Below, one piece after another: positions 34,801 through 46,800 of a stretch of DNA of 64,000 bases. Each line of letters begins with the position of its first letter. Position 1 is the stretch's first letter. The translations under genes were made by a program, and so were the position numbers. Source of the stretch: Mytilus galloprovincialis (taxonomy: Eukaryota > Mollusca > Bivalvia > Mytilida > Mytilidae). The DNA lies in contig NC_134846.1 in assembly GCF_965363235.1 (NCBI RefSeq), positions 90,080,571-90,144,570 of the forward strand, given 5' to 3'. The notes beneath the pieces are model-generated. The model did no database searches. It was not told where the DNA came from and was given only the letters and a program-made list of their open reading frames with translations.

Positions 34801-37800
34801 AACTCCTTAAGGGGTCAATTGACCATTTAGGTCATGTTGACTTATTTGTAGATCTTACTTTGCTGAACATTATTGCTGTTTACAGTTTATCGCTATCTAT
34901 AATAGTATTCAGATAACCAAAAACGGCAAAATTTCTTTAAAAATTACCAATTGGAGGGCAGCAACCCAACAACCAGTTGTCCAATTCATCTGAAAAATTC
35001 AGGGCAGATAGATATTGACTTGATTAACAATTTAACTTCTTGTCAGATTTGCTCTAGATGCTTTGGTTTCATAGTTATAAGCCAAAAACTGCATTTTACC
35101 CCTATGTTCTATTTTTAGCCGTGGCGGCCATCTTGGTTGAATGGCCAGGTCATCGGACACATTTTTCAAACTAGATACCCCAAAGATGATTGTGGCCTAG
35201 TAGTTTCAGTGGAGATTTTGTAAAAGATTACTTAGATTTATGAAAAATGGTTAAAGATTGACTATAAAGGGCAATAACTCCTAAACGGGTCAACTGACCA
35301 TTTTGGTCATGTTGACTTATTTGTAGATCTTACTTTGCTGAACATTATTGCTGTTTACAATTTATCTCTATCTATAATAATATTCAAGATAATAACCAAA
35401 AACAGCAAAATTTCCTCAAAATTACCAATTCAGGGGCAGCAACCCAACAACCGATTGACCGATTCATCTGAAAATTTCAGGGCAGATAGATCTTGACCTG
35501 ATAAACATTTTTATCCCATGTCAGATTTCCTCAAAATGCTTTGGTTTTTGAGTTATAAGCCAAAAACTGCATTTTACCCCTATGTTCTATTTTTAGCGGT
35601 GGCGGCCATCTTGGTTGGTTGACCAGGTCACGCCACACATTTTTTAAACTAGATACCCCAAAGATGATTGTGGCCAAGTTTGGATTAATTTGGCCCAGTA
35701 GTTGCAGAGGAGAAGATTTTTGTAAAGGATTACTTTAATTTACGAAAAATGGTTAAAAATTGACTATAAAGGGCAATAACTCCTAAACGGGTCAACTGAC
35801 CATTTTGGTCATGTTGACTTATTTGTAGATCTTACTTTGCTGAACATTATTGCTGTTTACAATTTATCTCTATCTATAATAATATTCAAGATAATAACCA
35901 AAAACAGCAAAATTTCCTCAAAATTACCAATTCAGGGGCAGCAACCCAACAACCGATTGACCGATTCATCTGAAAATTTCAGGGCAGATAGATCTTGACC
36001 TGATAAACATTTTTATCCCTGTCAGATTTCCTCAAAATGCTTTGGTTTTTGAGTTATAAGCCAAAAACTGCATTTTACCCCTTTGTTCTATTTTTAGCCG
36101 TGGCGGCCATCTTGGTTGGTTGACCAGGTCACGCCACACATTTTTTAAACTAGATACCCCAAAGATGATTGTGGCCAAGTTTGGATTAATTTGGCCCAGT
36201 AGTTTCAGAGGAGAAGATTTTTGTAAAAGATTACTTTAATTAACGAAAAATGGTTAAAAATTGACTATAAAGGGCAATAACTCCTAAACAGGTCAACTGA
36301 CCATTTTGGTCATGTTGACTTATTTGTAGATCTTACTTTGCTGAACATTATTGCTGTTTACAATTTATCTCTATCTATAATAATATTCAAGATAATAACC
36401 AAAAACAGCAAAATTTCCTCAAAATTACCAATTCAGGGGCAGCAACCCAACAACCGATTGACCGATTCATCTGAAAATTTCAGGGCAGATAGATCTTGAC
36501 CTGATAAACATTTTTACCCCATGTCAGATTTGCTCTAAATGCTTTGGTTTTTGAGTTATAAGCCAAAAACTGCATTTTACCCCTATGTTCTATTTTTAGC
36601 CGTGGCGGCCATCTTGGTTGGTTGACCGGGTCACGCCACACATTTTTTAAACTAGATACCCCAATGATGATTGTGGCCAAGTTTGGTTTAATTTGGCCCA
36701 GTAGTTTCAGAGGAGAAGATTTTTGTAAAAGTTAACGACGACGGACGCAGGACGACGACGGACGACGACGGACGCAGGACGACGGACACCGGACGCAAAG
36801 TGATGGGAAAAGCTCACTTGGCCCTTCGGGCCAGGTGAGCTAAAAACAGCAAAATTTCCTCAAAATTACCAATTCAGGGGCAGCAACCTAACAACCGATT
36901 ATCCAATTCATCTGAAAATTCCAGGGCAGATAGATCGTGACCTGATCAACAATTTTACTTCCTGTCAGATTAGCTTTGGTTTTTGAGTTATAAGCCAAAA
37001 ACTGCATACCCCCGTGTTCTATTTTTAGCCATGGCAGCCATCTTGGTTTGTTGGTCGAGTTACCAGACACATTTTTTTAACTAGATACCCCAATGATGAT
37101 TATGGCCAAGTTTGGTTAATTTTGGCCCAGTAGTTTCAGAGGAGAAGATTTTTCTAAAAGATTACTAAGATTTACCAAAAATGGTTAAAAATTGACTATA
37201 AAGGGCAATAACTCTTAAAGTGGTCAACTAACCATTTTAGTCATGTTGATTTATTTGTAGATCTTACTTTGCTGAACATAATTGTTCTATTTTTAGCCAT
37301 GGTGGCCATCTTGGTTGGTAGGCGGGGTCACGCCACACATTTTTTAAACTAGATACCCCAATGATGATTGTGGCCAAGTTTGGTTTAATTTGGCCCAGCA
37401 GTTTCAGAGGAGAAGATTTTTGTAAAAGTTAACGACGACGGACGACGACGATGCCGCCGGACGCAAAGTGATGGGAAAAGCTCACTTGGCCCTTCGGGCC
37501 AGGTGAGCTAAAAAAGAACAGTGAAATGATTTTTTCAGTACACCATAATAAATTTAATTTCTGCTAGAGCCATAAATGTATGTTTGCCCTCTAAATGTCT
37601 TTTGGTTAGTTTGATAATTGCTTTGCTGTCTTATTGACCTTTACCCAACATTTCCTTGTATATGTACTTACCACATAACCTTCTGGGACATAAATATTGG
37701 TGTTCTCTGACATTTTTATATGTACTTACCACATAACCTTCTGGGACATAAATATTGGTGTTCTCTGAGACTTTTATATGTACTTACCACATAACCTTCT

Positions 37801-40800
37801 GGGACATAAATATTGGTGTTCTCTGACATTTTTATATGTACTTACCACATAACCTTCTGGGACATAAATATTGGTGTTCTCTGAGACTTTTATATGTACT
37901 TACCACATAACCTTCTGGGACATAAATATTAGTGTTCTCTGAGACTTTTATATGTACTTACCACATAACCTTCTGGGACATAAATATTGGTGTTCTCTGA
38001 CATTTTTATATGTACTTACCACATAACCTTCTGGGACATAAATATTGGTGTTTTTATATGTACTTACCACATAACCTTCTGGGACATAAATATTGGTGTT
38101 CTCTGACACTTTTATATGTACTTACCACATAACCTTCTGGGACATAAATATTGGTGTTCTCCGACACTTTTATATGTACTTACCACATAACCTTCTGGGA
38201 CATAACTATTGGTGTTCTCTGACACTTTTATATGTACTTACCACATAACCTTCTGGGACATAAATATTGGTGTTCTCTGACACTTTTATATGTACTTACC
38301 ACATAACCTTCTGGGACATAAATATTGGTGTTCTCTGACACTTTTGTATGTACTTACCACATAACCTTCTGGGACATAAATATTGGTGTTCTCTGACACT
38401 TTTATATGTACTTACCACATAACCTTCTGGGACATAAATATTGGTGTTCTCTGACACTTTTATATGTACTTACCACATAACCTTCTGGGACATAAATATT
38501 GGTGTTCTCTGACTCTTTTGTATGTACTTACCACATAACCTTCTGGGACATAAATATTGGTGTTCTCTGACACTTTTATATGTACTTACCACATAACCTT
38601 CTGGGACATAAATATTGGTGTTCTCTGACACTTTTGTATGTACTTACCACATAACCTTCTGGGACATAAATATTGGTGTTCTCTGAGACTTTTATATGTA
38701 CTTACCACATAACCTTCTGGGACATAAATATTGGTGTTCTCTGACTCTTTTTATATGTACTTACCACATAACCTTCTGGGACATAAATATTGGTGTTCTC
38801 TGAGACTTTTATATGTACTTACCACATAACCTTTTGGGACATAAATATTGGTGTTCTCTGAGACTCTGTATACCCCACATTTTCCTTTTATATGTACTTA
38901 TCACATAACCTTCTGGGACATAAATATTGGTTTTCTCTGAGACTCTGTATACCCCACATTTTCCTTTTATATGTACTTACCACATATTGGCACATAACCT
39001 TTTGGGACATAAATATTGGTGTTCTCTGAGACTCTGTATACCCCACATTTTCCTTTTATATGTACTTACCACATATTGGCACATAACCTTTTGGGACATA
39101 AATATTGGTGTTCTCTGAGACTCTGTATACCCCACATTTTCCTTTTATATGTACTTACCACATAACCTTCTGGGACATAAATATTGGTGTTCTCTGAGAT
39201 TCTGTATACCCCACATTTTCCTTTTATATGTACTTACCACATAACCTTCTGGGATATAAATATTGGTGTTCTCTGAGACTTTTAAAGGAGCAGTAAATGA
39301 AGAGGAGCTTCTTTCTGTATTGCTGTACAAATAAAAAAAAAAATATAATTAAAAAAAAATTGTTCAACTATTACTCTTATAATCTAACCTAACTAGATGT
39401 GAATTAATGAAACTACATAACTGAAGAAAAGTTTCCTTAAATTGTGACATTAGTTTCTAACTATCAAATGTGTGACATTCCCAAACATAATGCAAAGCAT
39501 TTCTTAACACTTATAAAGACTAAAGACTTGTCCTTTTTTTTTTCCTTCAAATACTAAAGTCCCATTTAAAACTAGTCCTATTGTGGAAAAATTGATAAAG
39601 TAATAATCAAATCCTGTAAGCCAGGTGAGCATAATCCCTAATAAAATCAATTCCATATTTGTGTTGATGATGTGTAAATTTTGACATGATTTACCCTTTG
39701 TGTTTAATACGTTTATTGTCCACTAAGACTAAAATCTTATACTTATTGTAGGCCAATAATTCTATGTACTTAGAATTTTCTCAAGCACCAATCTGTTGCA
39801 CAAATGTTTTATAGAATATTTTAGAGGAATTAATTACTGTTTATTGATAGACTGCTGCATGGCCCACCATCAAACATACAAAGTATATTGAGTATGATAT
39901 TTTTATACTTTTCTGACATGCTAACTCTAAAACAGTTATACAAGAAGACTAGTCACTTAACCATACCCAGATGTCAAATCATTCTGATTTAGTCAATACA
40001 TGTAGTTCTAAGTCCTGAATGCCCTCTGCTTGACAAGAAATTAGCTAATACCATTGATTTCAAGTTTTAGATGGCTTGGTATGTAACCTACCACCTTACT
40101 CAATCAAAGCATCACCCTTCTATCAGATCACTGAAGTTATTTACCAAGCCAGTAAGGACTGTAACACAGGAACATCTGTAATAGTCACATTCTCCTCTAA
40201 GTTCACCAGATAACTTAATTCTCCAGACACATTCCCTCCTAGTATGGCATGACATTTCTCTGAAATAATACAAAAGATATTGCTGTTGGAACATAAAACT
40301 GGAACTTCTTGTAGCCTAGTAAAACACTACTGTACAAGTGTAGCTGATACCACCTTGATTTAAAATCAGGACATACATTTCATTCTAAGGAGATCTTCTT
40401 CAATCAGAATTCATAAGTGGTACATACTAAGGACCATATTGTTCAAATTTTTCCTTGCAAATATCGGAATGCATTTATAAAATGAAAGGAGGCTGATAAA
40501 TTAGAATTGGGTTTGTTTAATATTTATTTAGTGATTACTTGATATCTAAATAAAGAAATTTATTTTCCTATAAAAAAAAATTAAAAAAAAACTTTGTAAG
40601 TTAACATATACCTCCATTTGACCAGTTAGAGGGACAGAAACTGGCTATAGGTTCTATCTCCACTTCATTCCCTGATGTTGGTCCATAATATGTACTCTTA
40701 CACAGAACTGTAGACGAAGGTCTGAAGTCAAGATGTCTGGATATTATCCATAAATCATCTGTAATAAAATATTATGGTGATATATATTTCTTCAAACAAC

Positions 40801-43800
40801 ATAGATAAATTTGTTGTCAGTAACTCTTCGTCTGTGCTTTATAATGAGTCTAAAAAAAATAATATTATTAGTTGTTCTACTTCTTAAAATTTAGCAGCTT
40901 GTATTAATCATCCATGTCATCTAAACTCTGGTGGAAAGTTGTCTCATTGTTTATCATACCACATCTTCATTTTTTCAGTTCGAGTAAAGGATGTTACCTC
41001 TTTACTCATTGAATAGTATATAACTTAAACACGAAAACAACCAAAACAGTTATATAAAGAATACAATATCATCTTTGCAATAACAGAATATATGTATCTC
41101 CTTTTATTTTCTTTACTTCTCACTATAATCCATGGTTATCTTTCCATCATAATTCTATATGCCTCTTTGTTTTTACCTTTTGAGTATAAACCTGAGTTAT
41201 CTTTCTTTGATAATTGTATGTACATCTTTTTCTTGCCCATGTTGCCTGTAATATCCATACCCATCCTCTGTTTTACCCAATTCTGCAAAAAACAAATGTA
41301 AGTTTTCTTTTTGATAAGGTAAATATTGTGCAAGGAACACACACATACAGGTTCTTTAAGTAGAACTTCTTTAATAAATGCACTTTGAAAATTCAAAATC
41401 TACAAGTACTTACTGGTGTGTTTCTTCTGAAATATGTCATAGTGGTTTGTCTGATTACCTCCCAATGTACTTTAAATACTGGTGTGTTTCTCCTGAAATG
41501 TGTTATTTTCTATTGATTACCATCCCTAGTATTTACTGGTGTGTTCCTTCTGAAATGTGTCATGTTTTCTGTTGATTACCTTCCCTGGTACTTACTGGTG
41601 TGTTTTTCCTGAAAAACGGTGTTTTTTTTGTTGATTACCTCACTTGGTATCTACTTGTGTGTTCCTCCAGAAATGTGTCATGTTGTTTTTTGTTGATTAC
41701 CTCCCCTAGTACTAACTGATGTTTTCTCTCTGAAATGTGTCATGATGGTTTGTGTTGATTATCTCCCCTAGTAATTACTGGTGTGTTCCTCTAAAACATG
41801 TCATGATGTTTACTGGTGTGTGTTATTTTGAAGTGTGTCATCTTTTCTGTTGATAACCTCCCCTAATACTTACTGGTGTGTTTATTTTGAAATGTATCGT
41901 GATGTTTTCTGTTAATTACCTAACCTAGTTCTAACTGGTGTGTTCCTCCTGAAATGTGTCATGATGTTTTCTATTAATTACCTCCCCTAGTACTTACTGA
42001 TGTGTTCCTCCTGAAATGTGTCATGATGTTTTCTGTAGATTACCTCCCCTAGTACTTACTGATGTGTTCCTCCTGCAATGTGTCATGATGTTTTCTGTAG
42101 ATTACCTCCCCTAGTACTTACTGGTGTGCTTCTCCTGAAATGTGTCATGATGTTTTCTGTTGATTACCTCCCCTTGTACTTACTGGTGTGCTTCTCCTGA
42201 AATGTGTCATGATGTTTTCTGTTGATTACCTACTGGTGTGTTCCTCCTGAAATGTGTCATGATGTTTTCTATTAATTACCTCCCCTAGTACTTACTGATG
42301 TGTTCCTCCTGAAATGTGTCATGATGTTTTCTGTAGATTACCTCCCCTAGTACTTACTGATGTGTTCCTCCTGCAATGTGTCATGATGTTTTCTGTTGAT
42401 TACCTCCCCTAGTACTTACTGGTGTGCTTCTCCTGAAATGTGTCATGATGTTTTCTGTTGATTACCTACTGGTGTGTTCCTCCTGAAATGTGTCATGATG
42501 TTTTCTATTAATTACCTCCCCTAGTACTTACTGATGTGTTCCTCCTGAAATGTGTCATGATGTTTTCTGTAGATTACCTCCCCTAGTACTTACTGATGTG
42601 TTCCTCCTGCAATGTGTCATGATGTTTTCTGTTGATTACCTCCCCTAGTACTTACTGGTGTGCTTCTCCTGAAATGTGTCATGATGTTTTCTGTTGATTA
42701 CCTACTGGTGTGTTCCTCCTGAAATGTGTCATGATGTTTTCTGTAGATTACCTCCCCTAGTACTTACTGGTGTGCTTCTCCTGAAATGTATCATGATGGT
42801 TTGTGTTGATTACGTCCCCTAGACTAGTACTTACTGGTGTGTTCCTCCTGAAATGTGTCCTGATGTTTTCTTGTGATTTCTTGATGAATGTACAATCACA
42901 GTAGAAATAAACATGATGACTTTTTATAAATGTAGAAATGGATGTTGGGTCAGACATTGTTTGTTTGTCTATTCCTCCTTTCTTATTGTGTCCACCTCCT
43001 TTCTCATCTGACCACTGGAAAAACTGAAGAAAAAAATCAATGACATATTGTACTTTTTAATCGTTTGTCATTTTAACAAAAAAATATGCAAAAATAATAA
43101 AATCATTTAAATATAATTATCACAGCTTATATACAATGACTCTTAAATGAAGTTTTCTGACACTAAAGACATAATTGGCGTTAGGTAGATCTTGGTCATC
43201 TAAGCATCATGATCTTGCCAAGGTTGTTTCTGTTCTAGAAACCTTTTTTTAACCTGTGTGGTCTATTTTAAGCTGTACAGGACCAGTTACAGTCAGTTAC
43301 CAAGTACCCTCATCTGTCATTTAATTTCATTAAACAAGTGTTGCATAAAAATAAAATGTTGAAATCTTTACTTCATTGATAAAAACTCTGTTTTGTTTGA
43401 TCTGATTAAGATAGGGAAATGCAGAATTTTCTGTTAATAAAACTTGTTGTGGAAAGTTACATATGTAGGGACAGGACTTCATTGCTTTATGACAAATTCA
43501 ACATTATTAGGCAAAGCAATATCTAATCTTTATTTTGAATATAGTTTCTTTCAAAAGAATTTAAAAAAAATTATAATTTTCAAAATTAAAGGCTATACAT
43601 CTCCTCAATATAATGTGAGTGGTTGATTTCAAGTTAATTGTTTAAAATGGCTTTCCAAATTAATTGTTAAAATGGCTATGTGTTTTGTTCAGTTGAAATA
43701 CTTTCTTCTCTTCTTGTTATACATATAATATTAATGTCCTAATTATATGTAAGTTGTATCTTTTATTGGCAAACTGACGTTAACTGGTCAACAAACCTAT

Positions 43801-46800
43801 CAAATTTCTAACAAAATTTGGCATTCTAATAACCATTTTTTTGCTGGTTCTAAGTAAAAATGAATTCTGAGTCTATGGTATTATGCCTAACTTTTGGTAC
43901 ACATTTTTATAAAGGAACATTTTCCATAAGGGTTCCTGTTACTGTGGATTCTTTTAATTTCGTAGGTACCAATTTTCGTCGATTGAGAAAAACTTCCACT
44001 TTTCGTAGATATTTGATTTCTTGGTTTTGCTAATGTCTGCATACAAGTCTATGGAAAATTTGTAATTCTTTGATCATTCAAATTCATGGTTCACCTGTAC
44101 CTACATATCCACAGAAATTGGTATCCAATATCCACAGCAATTTACTTTGAGCGAAACAGTGAACTTCTGATGGTGACTGGTGTTTGACCAGTACAGACGT
44201 TATTATTCGTTCCCAGACAATATCTACAACTTCATTTAACAAGAATTAAGACCAAATTAAATGTAAATTTCCCTATTCATTTCTCAAAAGATTTTTTTTA
44301 ATGATAAAAACATCAGAAGACAAGGATGAGAACAGGCACCTAGAACTGGCAATGACTTTCTTTTTACCTTACATTGACTGTTCCTAGCAGCATTACAAGC
44401 ATAGAAGAATCTGTTATGATTGGGACCAGATTTTTTAACTTGTATCATCTTTGATGGAGCTCCACATTTACAGACTGGGTTACTGTTTACTGTTCCTTTA
44501 TTCTCTGTTCCTAAACAAATATATCATAGTGTTTATTTTAAAAAGTGTATGACATTATATATCTAAATCTTTCTCCTTCACCTTTTCATTTTTCCTTTAG
44601 GTTCATATAGAGGATCATAAAATGGCAGTGTTTCTAATTTTCTTCGAAAATCGTTCTCAACCCAACTTTTAATCTATTCTATATCATTTCAGTATCTACC
44701 TATATGAAAAGATATTAATACTACTATTAAATTTAATCAAAATAACATAGACAAACAATTAAATTAAAGGTCCATCAACTCATAAAATTCAGCTTCATAT
44801 TCTAGATATCTTGCTAAGAGTTTTATTTTTAAGTTTTGTAATTCTTGACATTTCACAAAATAGGACAAAATTAACACTTTTTATCTTCTATTGTATCTAC
44901 AAGTTTTTTCTGCAGAGCTAATTTGTGACTTGAAATTTGAGCTTGGAATTGAATAGATATCTTAGTATTGTTAGACATGAGCATCTTTGCAAGTTTGATA
45001 AGGACTGAATTCTTGAAGTTCTGGTTCTGTCAATAATGTAAATCCCTATGTATCTTCAGTCCAAAAGGAAAATAATAACAACTTCATGTTTCAAGTATAC
45101 ATGCATTTATATACTTATTCCTAACCCTTGATAACTTATTAACATACGTAACTATACCTGGCACTGTTGGCAGATATGAGGTGGTATCTATCTTAGATAA
45201 TGCATGGTGATACTTCACTCCAAGGTCAAACAGGATAATGTTCAAATGTTCTGAAAATATATACACCAAGGTCAAACAGAATAATGTTCAGATGTTCTGA
45301 AAATATACATGATATATGCACCAAGGTCACAAACATGACAAAGGATAATGTTCAAATACTCTAAAATATATACAAGGTCAAACAGAATAATGTTTAAATG
45401 TTCTGAAAATATATACACCAAGGTCAAACAGGATAATGTTCAACTGTTCTAAAAATATATACACCAAGGTCAAAACAGAATAATGTTCAAATGTTCTAAA
45501 ATATATACACCAAGGTCAAACAGAATAATGTTCCAATATTCTAAAAAATTATACACAAAGGTCAAACAGGATAAAGTTCAAATGTTCTGAAAATATGAAC
45601 ACCAAGGTCAAACAGAATAATGTTCAAATGTTCTGAAAATATATAAACCAAGGTCAAATAGGAGAATGTTCAAATGTTTTGAAGATATATATATATATAT
45701 ACCAAATATTATAGAATATATATCTATGAATACTTCCACTAGATCCAATTGGATAACCACATAAGGTGAATATTTGTCTATCATCATACCTTTAAGAGCA
45801 GCTGTAAAGACTTGCTTGTAGTTACTAAGGGAGGTAAATCTTGTAGGAATCTCCATCTCTCTAACTAGTTGACTATTTTCTGTTATTTCTTGTATACTTG
45901 GGAACTGTAAGTCTGATCCTAAATTTCTCTGTTGAAATGAAGTAATACAAATTATATAAAGCAGGGGTTACATGTGGAAGAAGCAGTCTGTTGGTCATGT
46001 GTCATCTGTTTGTAACATCATTCACAATGTAAACAATGAAATGATGTTTTATCGTATTTAATTATCATCTAAAAAAAATTCTAACAAATTATAACTGCAT
46101 CAAAAAAGGATAATCATTTCAACATTTTATTTATTTGCAAATTTTTTCTTCATGTTCACCCTCCAAAGAAATCAGCACAGCATATAGTCCTTTGTATTTT
46201 ACAAAAAAAATCACAAAGAATTACTATTACTAACAAGAATGTGTCCAAAGTACACGGATGCCCCACTCGCACTATCCTTTTCCATGTTCCATGGACCGTG
46301 AAATTGGGTAATAATCTAATTTGAATTAAAATTAGAAAGATTATACTAAAGGGAACATATGTACAAAGTTTCAAGTTGATTGGATTTCAATTTCATCAAA
46401 AACTACCTTGACCAAAAACTTTAACCTGAAACTCCCACTTTCATTTTCTATGTTCAGTGGACCGTGAAATTGGGGTCAAAAGTCTAATTTGGCTTTAAAA
46501 TTAGAAAGATCATATCATAAGCAACAAGTGTACTAAGTTTCAAGTTGATTGGACTTCAGCTTCATCAAAAACTACCTTGACCAAAAACTTTAACCTGAAC
46601 GGACGCACAGACAAACGGACGCACAGACGAACAGACGAACGGAGCCACAGACCAGAAAACATAATGCCCATCTACTATCGTAGGTGGGGCATAAAAATAT
46701 ATTGAAATATCTTGTCTGAATGAAAAATAAACCACCTAGACTAATTTAAATAGAAATACTATTACTTACAAGTAGTAGCTATAATTATTACCTTTGTTCC

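Noticed and set aside
37655-39240. Regular direct repeats that superficially resemble a CRISPR array
   Set aside because: There are no unique spacers; units are contiguous and carry an exon end and a splice donor. The genome is eukaryotic.
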